Positions 27,563 through 36,390 of a stretch of 64,000 nucleotides of DNA are shown in pieces (position 1 is the first letter of the stretch; each line of letters opens with the position of its first letter). The DNA is from Bacteroidota bacterium (lineage in GTDB: Bacteria; Bacteroidota; Bacteroidia; Chitinophagales; Chitinophagaceae), in contig JAUZOE010000003.1 in assembly GCA_030706605.1 (NCBI GenBank), positions 62,001 to 126,000 of the forward strand, given 5' to 3'. The notes under the pieces are model-generated. The model did not search any database, was not told the DNA's origin, and saw only the letters and a program-made list of their open reading frames with translations. The position numbers were made by a program, and so were the translations under genes.

Positions 27563-27667
27563 ATGTTCCAAAGTGGGATCATGATAATTTGCCTGAATAA
27601 CGCGTTTTTCCCCATTGCTTTTTTGATATTTTTTATAATGGTAGCACTCTACTTTGTGAAGTCATAA
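27563..27667 (+). CDS. Possible 34-residue single-helix membrane peptide
   Basis: An ATG directly after the terminator T-run opens a 34-codon frame ending TAA. The peptide is strongly hydrophobic, with one helix from about residue 14 to 31 (AFFPIAFLIFFIMVALY) and a short K-S end. AGGTGAG is placed 7 bases upstream but lies inside the terminator stem. It lies 53 bases before homoserine dehydrogenase. The base composition is AT-rich, so a chance hydrophobic frame is quite possible; I know of no homologue. Confidence 0.3.
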   Translation: MFQSGIMIICLNNAFFPIAFLIFFIMVALYFVKS

Positions 27668-27720
27668 TTGGGCCATATATATTATTATTAAATTGAATTT
27701 AAAGTAATAAAAAAAATAAA

Positions 27721-28995
27721 ATGGATACACATAAGAAATTAGTATTAGGAATTTTTGGGTTTGGTGTAGTGGGAGAGGGACTTTACAAAGTACTTAACCA
27801 GACTCCATCATTGAATGCGAGCATCAGGAAGGTATGTATCAAAAACAGTAATAAGAAAAGAAATGCTCCTGCAGAATTATTTACAACAGATAAAGATATT
27901 TTATTAAATGATCCTTCTATCAATATTATCATTGAATTGATAGATGATGCCTTTGCGGCTTATGATATTGTAAAAACCGCTTTAGTAAATGGAAAATCGG
28001 TGGTGAGCGCCAATAAAAAAATGATTGCCGAGCATTTGCCCGAGTTGCTGGAATTACAACAACAAACCGGTTTATCTTTTCTTTATGAAGCAGCCTGTTG
28101 CGCCTCAATACCTGTTATCCGCAACCTGGAAGAATATTATGATAATGATCTGCTGCATTCTATAAGTGCGATAGTCAATGGATCTACTAATTATATTCTT
28201 ACTAAAATGTTTGAAGAGAATTTATCATTTAAAGATGCCTTATTGCAGGCCCAGCAATTGGGTTTCGCCGAAAGTAATCCAACATTGGATGTAGACGGGT
28301 ACGATGCCTTAAATAAATGGACATTTTTACTAACACATGCCTATGGTATTTTACCCAATAAAAACGAGATCATTTTTACCGGTATACAAAATGTTACCGG
28401 TGAAGATGCCCTACAGGCGACCAGAAAAGATTGTGTAATTAAATTAGTCGCTTACGCGAAAAAATTGAATAATGGAAAAGTAGCTGCTTTTGTACTTCCT
28501 CAATTTATAAAGAAAAATGATCAACTGGCCTTTGTAAGAAATGAATACAATGGGGTAGTAATAGAAAGCTCATTTGCCGATAAACAATTTTTTTATGGTA
28601 AAGGTGCCGGTAGTTTACCCACAGCATCTGCAGTATTGAGCGATATATCCGCATCCAGGTATGATTACAGGTATGAATATAAAAAATTGTACCATCATAA
28701 ACCTAATGAACTTACCAATGATTTTTATGTAAAAGCTTATATAGGGTTTACTGATTGGTCTCATATCCGGAAAGATGATTTTGAAAGTATTGAAGAATGG
28801 CATTCCAATGACCAACTTAATTATCTCATAGGGATTATTCATTTCAAAAAATTGCAGGAAAATGATTGGTGGAAAAAAAATAATGTTTCGTTGGTTCTTT
28901 CAGCCGATCCGGTTATTGAATCCCTGGAAATTGATAAATTAAAAAAAAGGAGCCTTGAACTGGCGGGTTTTTCCGGGGGGTATAGTTTGTATTAA
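27721..28995 (+). CDS. hom: Homoserine dehydrogenase
   Basis: Reduces aspartate semialdehyde to homoserine, the branch point to methionine, threonine and isoleucine. 424 residues. The Rossmann motif GIFGFGVVGEG is at residues 10-20. The catalytic domain has ANKKMI (near 98), VNGSTNYILTKM (near 149-160) and the family signature FAESNPTLDVDGYDALNK (near 181). After the catalytic domain the last ~90 residues are an ACT-like but divergent regulatory region. It is not fused to aspartokinase. The SAM-I riboswitch upstream implies control by methionine supply; no other methionine gene follows it. Confidence 0.93.
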   Translation: MDTHKKLVLGIFGFGVVGEGLYKVLNQTPSLNASIRKVCIKNSNKKRNAPAELFTTDKDILLNDPSINIIIELIDDAFAAYDIVKTALVNGKSVVSANKKMIAEHLPELLELQQQTGLSFLYEAACCASIPVIRNLEEYYDNDLLHSISAIVNGSTNYILTKMFEENLSFKDALLQAQQLGFAESNPTLDVDGYDALNKWTFLLTHAYGILPNKNEIIFTGIQNVTGEDALQATRKDCVIKLVAYAKKLNNGKVAAFVLPQFIKKNDQLAFVRNEYNGVVIESSFADKQFFYGKGAGSLPTASAVLSDISASRYDYRYEYKKLYHHKPNELTNDFYVKAYIGFTDWSHIRKDDFESIEEWHSNDQLNYLIGIIHFKKLQENDWWKKNNVSLVLSADPVIESLEIDKLKKRSLELAGFSGGYSLY

Positions 28996-29139
28996 TAGTA
29001 ATTGTATGCTTTAAAAAACAAAAGCTGACTGTAAAAGGATAGCTTGCTTTTTTTTTATATTTTCTCATTATCCTCTAATAAGAATATAATACGGACAGTC
29101 TAATTCGAGTCCTGGAATCTTTAAACCAGATTAAAATTC

Positions 29140-29160
29140 TGTAGCATTAATACTGCTACA
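29140..29160. promoter_or_regulatory. Perfect 7-bp inverted repeat next to a promoter box (possible operator)
   Basis: TGTAGCA - 7 bases - TGCTACA ends three bases before the -7 box of the next gene, thus between the expected -33 and -7 positions. The spacing (centre to centre about 14 bases) would suit a dimeric repressor. No regulator gene is adjacent. Confidence 0.4.
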
Positions 29161-29163
29161 TCG

Positions 29164-29171
29164 TACATTTG
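29164..29171 (+). promoter_or_regulatory. -7 box 7 bases before the YcxB-like start (leaderless candidate)
   Basis: TACATTTG (exact TAnnTTTG) is followed by seven bases and ATG at 29179. It overlaps no coding sequence. The mRNA would start at or next to the ATG. Confidence 0.55.
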
Positions 29172-29178
29172 CGTGATT

Positions 29179-29655
29179 ATGACTTCTTCCTATTTTTCTT
29201 ATCATAAACCTAAAGTATTACAGGCATTACGCTATCATTTTGTCAGCAGAAAAGAGATAAAAATGATGATAATACTCGTAAATATATTTGCCATATTTTC
29301 GGCAGGGCTTTATTTTTTTAAGAAAGTTTCCCCACTGGCTTTTTTAATAAGTTCTATGCTTTGGTTTGTACTAATGATCTCTTTGTGGTATGTACTTCCG
29401 GGTATAATTTATCGTAAATCAGCTACTTTTAAAGACCGATTTAAAGTGAGTTTTGAAGACCAGCATCTGTTTATAGAAAATGACCGGGGCAGCAGAAGCT
29501 GGCCTTGGAAGGCTTTCAGCAGCATGCTGGAGAGCCCGCATTTTTTTCATTTATATTTTGACAGTCGCTCATTTTTTATTATTCCTAAAGATGCTTTTGG
29601 GAAAGAGAATGAGGTAGAGGTAAGGAAGTTTTTAAAAGAAAAAATAAAATCCTGA
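29179..29655 (+). CDS. YcxB-like membrane protein
   Basis: 158 residues from ATG 29179 (a GTG two codons earlier almost touches the promoter box and is unlikely). Two helices (about 33-50 and 56-75) sit between an N-terminal soluble piece and a C-terminal PH-like domain containing VSFEDQHLFIEN and SWPWKAFSS, the usual YcxB-like C-terminal pattern. The function of the family is unknown. It is monocistronic; the convergent acetyltransferase gene ends 22 bases downstream. Confidence 0.75.
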   Translation: MTSSYFSYHKPKVLQALRYHFVSRKEIKMMIILVNIFAIFSAGLYFFKKVSPLAFLISSMLWFVLMISLWYVLPGIIYRKSATFKDRFKVSFEDQHLFIENDRGSRSWPWKAFSSMLESPHFFHLYFDSRSFFIIPKDAFGKENEVEVRKFLKEKIKS

Positions 29656-29677
29656 TAGAGCAAAATAACCAGGTGTG

Positions 29678-30115
29678 CTAAAACATTCTTAGCGTTTTTT
29701 CCATTATAACATGAGGAATAGATATTTCTTCAAATTCCTTGCCTGTAACTTTATACCCCAGTTTTTCATAAAATCCAATTGCAGTTTTGCGTGCATGCAT
29801 GATCAACCTTTTGTAGCCCCTATCTCTCGCTATATTTTCAGCAAAATTCATCATTGAAGCGCCAATGCCTTTGCCCTGCAAATTATTCTGCACTGCCATC
29901 TGGCGAAGTCTTACGCAATTTTTATCTACTTCTTTGAGAAGGCAACACCCTAACATTTTATCTTCATCAAATGCCCCGATAAGAATGTCGTTTTTTTCTT
30001 TAAGCAGCTCCTCTTCATCAAATTCAATATGTAATGGTTTACGCAAAATTTCATAGCGCAATTTGATCATCTGTGCATATTCTTTGGTACTGTAGTCTAT
30101 TTGTTTTATGGGCAT
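29678..30115 (-). CDS. GNAT-family N-acetyltransferase
   Basis: 145 residues with the complete GNAT fold. The acetyl-CoA motif A is QNNLQGKGIGASMM (near 76-89), and motif B has KTAIGFYEKLGYKVTGKEF (near 110). The start KQIDYSTKEYAQMIKLRYEILRKPL is like the ElaA / YjcF subgroup. The substrate is unknown. It stands alone. Confidence 0.88.
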   Translation of the reverse strand: MPIKQIDYSTKEYAQMIKLRYEILRKPLHIEFDEEELLKEKNDILIGAFDEDKMLGCCLLKEVDKNCVRLRQMAVQNNLQGKGIGASMMNFAENIARDRGYKRLIMHARKTAIGFYEKLGYKVTGKEFEEISIPHVIMEKTLRMF

Positions 30116-30476
30116 ATATAAATTTCAGAACAATATAAATAGTTTAATAAATATACAGTTTTTATTTTTTTAATAATATCATTGCAATAAAAAATAAAAA
30201 GATAAAATTTTTCTGAAAAGCACTCAATGCAAATGAAGATATCCGATTCAATCGTTTGGTTCTGTTATAGAGTCTTATATTAATGATTAGGCCACAAAGA
30301 ATCTTCCCTGATAATATTTTCAACATCCTGAAAATGTTTGCAATATTAAAAAAACTTAACCCTTTACGATGAATGATGTTCTTATAAGACCCATAATCTT
30401 TTCTTCTAAATAGTTATTATTTTTTTTTATCACAAAAAGTATATTTTTGTAGCCGTATTAACTAAATTTTACAATC
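30116..30476. other. 361-base AT-rich intergenic region before acpP
   Basis: I see no convincing gene here. It holds a 7-bp perfect hairpin (30316-30335, ATTTTCA / TGAAAAT) without a T-run and a chance 18-codon frame at 30227. The acpP promoter box lies near its right end. A small RNA cannot be excluded; nothing matches a family I know. Confidence 0.5.
30442..30449 (+). promoter_or_regulatory. -7 box for acpP-fabF
   Basis: TATTTTTG (TAnnTTTG) 27 bases before the acpP ATG. The -33 region is a T-run without a clear TTTG. It probably drives acpP, fabF and the genes behind. Confidence 0.5.
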
Positions 30477-30713
30477 ATGCAAGACATTGCAACAAGAGTT
30501 AAAAAAATCATTGTTGACAAGTTAGGTGTTGACGAAGCTGAGGTAACACCAGAAGCTTCATTCACTAACGACTTAGGTGCCGATAGTTTGGACACCGTTG
30601 AATTAATCATGGAATTTGAGAAAGAATTTAATATTTCTATTCCTGATGAACAAGCCGAAACCATCACTACTGTTGGCCAGGCTGTAGCATACCTTGAGGA
30701 ACATGCTAAGTAA
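30477..30713 (+). CDS. acpP: Acyl carrier protein
   Basis: Carries growing fatty acyl chains on a phosphopantetheine arm. 78 residues, standard length, highly acidic. The attachment serine is Ser37 in GADSLDTVE. fabF follows after 29 bases, as in most bacteria, so elongation carrier and ketosynthase are co-expressed. Confidence 0.98.
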   Translation: MQDIATRVKKIIVDKLGVDEAEVTPEASFTNDLGADSLDTVELIMEFEKEFNISIPDEQAETITTVGQAVAYLEEHAK

Positions 30714-30742
30714 TCATCTTATTTAACATCGCAGGCAAGCTT

Positions 30743-31996
30743 ATGGAATTAAAAAGAGTAGTTGTTACCGGATTGGGAGCCATAACACCTTTAGGTAAGA
30801 CTTTACCCGAATATTGGGATGGTCTTTCAAAAGGTGTTTCTGGCGCTGATTTTATTCAGCAATTTGATTCTGCGAAATTTAAAACCAGGTTTGCCTGTGA
30901 GGTTAAAGACTTTGAACCCACCAATTATCTTGAAAGAAAAGAAGCCCGAAAACTTGACAGGTTTACTCAATTTGCGCTAATAGCAAGTGATGAAGCCGTT
31001 AAAGATGCCGGAATTTCGAAGGAAAATGTAAACCCTGATCGTGTTGGAGTCATCTTTGCCAGCGGAATCGGCGGTATTACTACTTTTCAGGATGATGTAA
31101 TGGAATTTGCACGTGGTGATGGAACTCCCCGTTTCAATCCCTTCTTCATTCCAAAAATGATATTGGATATTGCTGCCGGACAGATTTCCATGCGGTATGG
31201 ATTCCGTGGCCCCAATTTTGCCGTAGTGAGCGCCTGCGCCAGCAGTACTAACGCCATTATTGACGCTTTTGATAATATCCGTTTAGGGAAATCAGACATT
31301 ATACTTACCGGTGGAAGTGAAGCCGTTATTTGCGAAGCAGGAGTTGGAGGATTCAACGCCATGAAAGCACTTAGCGAACGTAATGATGATCCTAAAACTG
31401 CTTCCCGTCCATTTGATAAAGACAGAGATGGATTTGTAATGGGTGAAGGAGCGGGTGTATTAGTACTTGAAGAACTGGAACATGCCAAAGCAAGAGGTGC
31501 CAAAATTTATTGCGAAATAGCAGGAGGAGGTGCCACAGCAGATGCTTATCACATTACAGCCCCCCATCCTGATGGATTAGGCGCCAAAAACGTAATGCAT
31601 GTTGCTCTAAATGAAGCCGGCATGAATCCTGAAGATATTGATTACATCAATGTTCATGGTACATCTACCCCACTTGGTGATATTGCCGAAACCAAAGCTA
31701 TTTTAAATGTTTTTGGCGATAAAGTTTATGATCTTAATATCAGTTCTACCAAATCCATGACTGGCCATTGCCTTGGGGCCGCTGGTGTTATAGAAGCGCT
31801 TGCCTGTATTTTAGCCGTTACTAAAAATATTATCCCCCCTACGATCAATCATTTTACAGATGATCCTGAACTGGACCCCAAACTCAATTTTACTTTTAAT
31901 AAAGCACAGGAAAGAGAAGTAAATGCCGCATTAAGTAATACCTTTGGTTTTGGAGGCCATAATGCTTCGGTAATCATAAAGAAGTATAAGTCCTGA
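30743..31996 (+). CDS. fabF: Beta-ketoacyl-ACP synthase II
   Basis: Condensing enzyme of fatty acid elongation. 417 residues, full length. The catalytic triad is visible: Cys165 in SACASST, His305 in NVHGTSTPLGD and His342 in TGHCLGAAG. The N-terminus RVVVTGLGAITPLG is typical of FabF. The operon continues with a small coiled-coil protein 24 bases downstream, then rnc. Confidence 0.97.
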   Translation: MELKRVVVTGLGAITPLGKTLPEYWDGLSKGVSGADFIQQFDSAKFKTRFACEVKDFEPTNYLERKEARKLDRFTQFALIASDEAVKDAGISKENVNPDRVGVIFASGIGGITTFQDDVMEFARGDGTPRFNPFFIPKMILDIAAGQISMRYGFRGPNFAVVSACASSTNAIIDAFDNIRLGKSDIILTGGSEAVICEAGVGGFNAMKALSERNDDPKTASRPFDKDRDGFVMGEGAGVLVLEELEHAKARGAKIYCEIAGGGATADAYHITAPHPDGLGAKNVMHVALNEAGMNPEDIDYINVHGTSTPLGDIAETKAILNVFGDKVYDLNISSTKSMTGHCLGAAGVIEALACILAVTKNIIPPTINHFTDDPELDPKLNFTFNKAQEREVNAALSNTFGFGGHNASVIIKKYKS

Positions 31997-32020
31997 TATC
32001 AATCTGTAAATACATTTACA

Positions 32021-32317
32021 ATGGATAAAGATTCAGCTATTTCCACTTCGGAAATTAATAATTTTCTTGTTCGGCGCCTTGGCGAAAAAGAAGCTGCTGA
32101 AATTATGGAGTATATCCAATCAGAAATCGATAATCAGGTATTGGCTAAAGGAGAAGAAACCAAAAATGAAATCATTCTTTGGCGCAATGGAATGAAAAGT
32201 GAATTTGCCACCAAAGCAGATGCCGGTAGCCTTGAAAAAAAATTAATAAAAAGAATTTCTGCTATAGAAGGTACCATTATTTTATGGGCATTTGTTTTTG
32301 ATTTACACTTATATTAG
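32021..32317 (+). CDS. Small coiled-coil membrane protein, C-terminus probably frameshifted
   Basis: 98 residues as read. It resembles a widespread small family with an N-terminal motif like EINNFLVRRLGEKEAAEI, a central coiled coil (about 45-80) and one C-terminal helix (function unknown). The helix begins as GTIILWAFVF but is cut after four polar residues by a stop. A single inserted base near 32299 would continue it as FTLILAMYIIF and end at TAA 32347-32349, giving a normal helix. So this copy has a one-base deletion, real or from sequencing. It lies between fabF and rnc, where most relatives have no gene. Confidence 0.65.
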   Translation: MDKDSAISTSEINNFLVRRLGEKEAAEIMEYIQSEIDNQVLAKGEETKNEIILWRNGMKSEFATKADAGSLEKKLIKRISAIEGTIILWAFVFDLHLY

Positions 32318-32463
32318 CGATGTATATAATTTTTAAATTCATGCACTAAGATATAGGCTGGTAAACTTTTTTCACTCTTAGAAAATTCTTTTGATTCTGC
32401 TTGTTTACAAGAGAATGAATTGGGATGTATTTTCTTAATTTTAGACAATAATTCAATTAAATA

Positions 32464-33174
32464 GTGTCATTTCTCACCAATATTTTTTATCCTAAACAGG
32501 AGCGCAATTTTCGAAAACAACTCCGCAATGTATTGGGGTTTACTCCCTCAAAATTAAATTTATATAAAACTGCTCTAAGTCATCGTTCAGTAAGAGAAGG
32601 GGCTGATGAGAATAATGAACGGCTTGAATTTTTAGGTGATGCCATTCTCAGCAGCGTGGTAGCTCATTATCTTTTTATGCGTTACCCCTATAAAGAAGAA
32701 GGTTTTTTGACCGAGATGAGAAGTAAAATGGTAAACAGAAACCAATTAAATGATATAGCAGTGAAAATAGGATTAAAAAAAATCACAATTTATAACCGGT
32801 TTGATAACTCTTTAAAAATATCACAGATATTCGGTAATACCCTGGAAGCTTTAGTAGGTGCAGTTTACCTTGATAAGGGCTATGAACAAACCCAAAAATG
32901 GGTAACCTTGCAAATTATTAACCCGCATTTGTATATGCAGGACCTTGAAAACCTTGACATTAATCAAAAAAATAAATTATACGGATGGGCCAATAAAAAC
33001 GGGAAAACCCTCGAATTTGAAACCCTTGAAGAAAAAATTGAAAATGGCAGGAGATTGTTTACCATTGCTGCTAAAATTGACGGAGTAGTAATTGCTGAAG
33101 CAAAAGCTTATAATAAAAAAGATGCCAGCCAGGTGGCTGCGCAGATTGCTATCGAAAAAATAAATCTATTATGA
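32464..33174 (+). CDS. rnc: Ribonuclease III
   Basis: Double-strand-specific endoribonuclease for rRNA and mRNA processing. 236 residues. The catalytic signature NERLEFLGDAILS (near 56-68) holds the conserved Glu and Asp; the second acidic residue is in GNTLEALVGAVYLDKG (near 124-139). A double-stranded RNA-binding domain follows (about 165-235). The start codon is GTG at 32464; the next in-frame ATG would remove part of the nuclease domain. It overlaps gpsA by four bases (ATGA). Confidence 0.95.
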   Translation: MSFLTNIFYPKQERNFRKQLRNVLGFTPSKLNLYKTALSHRSVREGADENNERLEFLGDAILSSVVAHYLFMRYPYKEEGFLTEMRSKMVNRNQLNDIAVKIGLKKITIYNRFDNSLKISQIFGNTLEALVGAVYLDKGYEQTQKWVTLQIINPHLYMQDLENLDINQKNKLYGWANKNGKTLEFETLEEKIENGRRLFTIAAKIDGVVIAEAKAYNKKDASQVAAQIAIEKINLL

Positions 33175-34217
33175 AATTTGGAATTATTGGCAGCGGAAGT
33201 TGGGGAACTGCACTTGCAAAAATATTAACAGACAATAATAATAAAATCAACTGGTGGCTGAGGAACGATTCTAATATAAGAAGTTTCAAAAGCCTTCGTC
33301 ACAATCCTAAATACCTCAGATCCACTTTTTTTAATATGGAACTGATTAATTTTTATACCAAAGTAGAAGAACTTATTGAGCAAAGCGACTGTATTGTTAT
33401 TGTTGTTCCATCTGCATTTGCTGCGGATGTGCTTATGGGTTTACCGAAAAATAGTTTAAAAAATAAAAAAATAATTTCTGCCGTAAAAGGTATTCTTCCT
33501 AAAAGGAATTTATTACTCAATGAATTTTTGAAAAAAGAATTTGGACTGGTGCTGAAAGATTATTTTACCGTGCTGGGTCCCTGCCATGCAGAAGAAGTAG
33601 CATCTGAGAAACTATCTTACCTTACCTTCTCGGGAATTGATGAAGCAATAACGCAGAATATAGCGATGCATTTTAAAACAGCCTATCTAAACACATTTCA
33701 CAATACGGATATTTATGGTGTACAATATGCGGCCGTTTTAAAGAATATTTATGCTATCGGTGCGGGTATTGCGCATGGGCTTGAATATGGGGATAATTTC
33801 CTGAGTGTCTTGATCGCTAATAGTGCCGATGAAATGGCAGGCTTTTTACGAAAAGCCGGAATACAAAATGTAGAAGTGGGGACTATAGATCACCATCGTC
33901 CGAAGACAGTCAGTGAAAACAGAAAAACTACTAACTATGCTGCTTCAGTTTATCTTGGAGATTTGTTGGTAACCTGTTACTCATTATACAGCCGCAATCG
34001 TACTTTTGGTAACATGATTGGCAAGGGATATTCTGTAAAATCTGCTCAATTAGAAATGAGTATGGTAGCAGAAGGATATAATGCCAGTAAGTGTATGTTT
34101 CTGCTTAATAAAAAAATAAAAGCAGATATGCCTATTGCTGAGACTATTTATAAAATTTTATGGAATGAACATCCGGCTGATAAAGGTTTTAGTGAAATTG
34201 AAAGAGAACTGATCTGA
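33171..34217 (+). CDS. gpsA: NAD(P)-dependent glycerol-3-phosphate dehydrogenase
   Basis: Makes sn-glycerol 3-phosphate for phospholipids. 348 residues. The Rossmann motif GSGSWGTALA is at residues 7-16. The KGILPKRNLL stretch (near 106), LGPCHAEEVA (near 139) and catalytic-lysine segment AAVLKNIYAIGAGIAHGL (near 186-203) are conserved. It is translationally coupled to rnc. The fatty-acid and glycerol-phosphate genes together form a lipid operon (acpP to gpsA). Confidence 0.95.
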   Translation: MKFGIIGSGSWGTALAKILTDNNNKINWWLRNDSNIRSFKSLRHNPKYLRSTFFNMELINFYTKVEELIEQSDCIVIVVPSAFAADVLMGLPKNSLKNKKIISAVKGILPKRNLLLNEFLKKEFGLVLKDYFTVLGPCHAEEVASEKLSYLTFSGIDEAITQNIAMHFKTAYLNTFHNTDIYGVQYAAVLKNIYAIGAGIAHGLEYGDNFLSVLIANSADEMAGFLRKAGIQNVEVGTIDHHRPKTVSENRKTTNYAASVYLGDLLVTCYSLYSRNRTFGNMIGKGYSVKSAQLEMSMVAEGYNASKCMFLLNKKIKADMPIAETIYKILWNEHPADKGFSEIERELI

Positions 34218-34260
34218 TTTTAAATTACATGAACAATTCATACCCCAATAAGTAAATAAT

Positions 34261-35649
34261 TTGAAACTTTTATTCTTTATTTTTTTTACCACTCTTTTAT
34301 TTTTTTCCTGCCGAAAGGACTCATTTATTACCAGCCCCGATGCAGCATTATATACCACTTCTGATACTTTATTTTTTGATACAGTTTTTACCTCAACGGG
34401 CTCTATCACAAAATCATTTAAAATCTTAAATAATAACAATCAAAAATTACGTTTATCCCAGGTAAAACTTTCCGGTGGCACGAACTCTCCTTTTAAAATA
34501 AATATTGACGGTACCGCATCAACAGATGTCAATAATATAGAAATTAATGCCAATGATAGTATTTATGTATTTGTACAGGTGAATGTAAATCCGAGTGGAG
34601 CTACACTTCCTTTTATTCTTACTGACAGTATACAGATAGATTATAATGGGAATACAAAATGGGTACAACTACAGGCCTATGGTCAAAATGCCACCTTCTT
34701 AAAGAATATAAAACTCTCAGGAAATGTTTCATGGAATAATACTTTACCTTATGTAATACTTGGTGGAATCCAGGTAGATACAAATGCAATTCTCAACATT
34801 GCGGCAGGTACTAAAATATATTTGCATGCCGATGCACCATTTTTAGTGGACGGGACAATGATTGCAAATGGCACAAAACAAAACCCTGTTATTTTTTCCG
34901 GCGACAGGCTGGATAATGATTATAAAGATTTACCAGCAAGCTGGCCCGGTATTTATTTTCGTACCACGAGCGAAAATAATTCTTTTACCCATACCATAAT
35001 TAAAAATGCTTACCAGGGAATTATTGCGCAGGATCTCTCAGTTACTGCCAATCCGAAACTTAATTTATCGCGATGCATTGTCGATAATATTTATGATGCA
35101 GGAATATTAGGAATTAATACCAATATTTATGCAGACAATTGCCTGGTTTCTAATTGCGGAAGTAATATTGAATTAAGCCTGGGAGGAGATTATCGTTTTA
35201 TCAATTGCACTGTTGCCTCTTACGGTAATAATTATCTTAGTCATAAAAATCCTGTTTTACAGATTTCAAATTCAATAATGCAGGGAAGCACTAATTATAC
35301 GGCTCCACTGAGTGCGCTTTTCACAAATTGTATTTTCTGGGGTGATGGAGGAAATGTGGATGATGAAATATCAACCAATCAGAAAGGCGCTGACCCCTAC
35401 TCGGTTACCTTTGATCATGTTTTGTATAAAGCAAAGAACGATGTTGCTAATGCAATATTTATAACTTCGATACAAAATGAACCACCTCTATTTGACAGCA
35501 TTGATGTTGCTAAAAACATTTTTGATTTCCACTTTACAAAAAATGCATTAGCACCGTCAGTTAATGCGGGCGTTATTACTTCCTTTCCCTATGACCTTGA
35601 TGATAAATTAAGAGATGCGATGCCAGATATCGGGTGTTATGAAAGATGA
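34261..35649 (+). CDS. Secreted lipoprotein with parallel beta-helix repeats
   Basis: 462 residues. It appears to start with TTG at 34261: no in-frame ATG gives a signal peptide, while TTG gives a lysine, a hydrophobic core and lipobox FFSC at Cys17. After an Ig-like N-terminal part (about 40-140) the middle carries short repeats with Asn and Ile/Val at fixed spacing (for example NIYADNCLVSN, FINCTVASY) that look like a right-handed beta-helix. It ends in a DIGCYE-like motif seen in Bacteroidota surface lipoproteins with choice-of-anchor domains. It is probably exported to the outer membrane; function unknown. Confidence 0.8.
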   Translation: MKLLFFIFFTTLLFFSCRKDSFITSPDAALYTTSDTLFFDTVFTSTGSITKSFKILNNNNQKLRLSQVKLSGGTNSPFKINIDGTASTDVNNIEINANDSIYVFVQVNVNPSGATLPFILTDSIQIDYNGNTKWVQLQAYGQNATFLKNIKLSGNVSWNNTLPYVILGGIQVDTNAILNIAAGTKIYLHADAPFLVDGTMIANGTKQNPVIFSGDRLDNDYKDLPASWPGIYFRTTSENNSFTHTIIKNAYQGIIAQDLSVTANPKLNLSRCIVDNIYDAGILGINTNIYADNCLVSNCGSNIELSLGGDYRFINCTVASYGNNYLSHKNPVLQISNSIMQGSTNYTAPLSALFTNCIFWGDGGNVDDEISTNQKGADPYSVTFDHVLYKAKNDVANAIFITSIQNEPPLFDSIDVAKNIFDFHFTKNALAPSVNAGVITSFPYDLDDKLRDAMPDIGCYER

Positions 35650-35657
35650 TTTTATGG

Positions 35658-36329
35658 TCAAAAATAATAATTGTCTATAATCATATCTGCATCCGTAAGT
35701 TCTTCCCTCGAATGAGTAGTCGCTACTGCTATTACTTTCATTCCTGCTGCTTTTGCAGAGTTGATACCCACAACAGCATCTTCAAAAACTAGACAATTTT
35801 CTGGTAAAATACCCAATACTGATGCAGTTTTAATATAAATCTCAGGATCAGGCTTCCCCTTTTTTATTAGAGAAGAATTTACAACTGTCTTAAAATATTT
35901 TTTAATAGGGATATGTTCAAACATAAAATCAATATTCGGCTGAATCCCGGAGGTTGCAATAGCCATTGGAATATTTTTTCTTTGCAATAATTCCAGCAAT
36001 TGAATCAAACCTTTAACAGGTTTGATGAAAGGTTGATAAATTTCACGATAAAGTGCTTCCTTATCGAAAGAATGTTTCAGCACTTCTTCTTTAGTCAGGT
36101 TTTTTCCATAGATATATTCAACTACATCCTCGTTGGTGCGCCCGTTGAAATTTGCATTGAACTCTTCATCAGAAACACTTCTTCCGCTTTTTTCTAAATA
36201 TTTTTTCCAGGTTTGTAAATGAAACGAATTGTTATCTATTAATGTGCCATCTAAATCAAAAATAACAGCCCTAGTTTCAAATTTTTCAATTATGAAATTG
36301 ATTTTTTCTTCCAGCATCTCTTCAATCAT
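35658..36329 (-). CDS. HAD-family phosphatase (beta-phosphoglucomutase-like)
   Basis: Haloacid-dehalogenase superfamily hydrolase, 223 residues. Motif I FDLDGTLIDNN (near 24-34), motif II IATSG, motif III lysine in KKGKPDPEIY, and motif IV VFEDAVVGINSA are all present. The cap domain after motif I suits the beta-phosphoglucomutase / phosphatase subfamily acting on small phosphorylated sugars; substrate unknown. It is convergent with the lipoprotein (8-base gap) and divergent from the peroxidase across a large palindrome. Confidence 0.88.
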   Translation of the reverse strand: MIEEMLEEKINFIIEKFETRAVIFDLDGTLIDNNSFHLQTWKKYLEKSGRSVSDEEFNANFNGRTNEDVVEYIYGKNLTKEEVLKHSFDKEALYREIYQPFIKPVKGLIQLLELLQRKNIPMAIATSGIQPNIDFMFEHIPIKKYFKTVVNSSLIKKGKPDPEIYIKTASVLGILPENCLVFEDAVVGINSAKAAGMKVIAVATTHSREELTDADMIIDNYYF

Positions 36330-36390
36330 ATTTATTTATTTTGATACTTGTATTAAACAAATGTCAGTATAATGTATGAGTACGAAAAAT

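Noticed and set aside
29096-29120. A tRNA T-loop-like sequence (ATTCGAGTCC)
   Set aside because: The flanking bases cannot form the 5-bp T-stem, and no anticodon arm or acceptor stem is found around it.
30227-30283. 18-codon frame in the gap before acpP
   Set aside because: Too short, with no ribosome site or conservation evidence; expected by chance.
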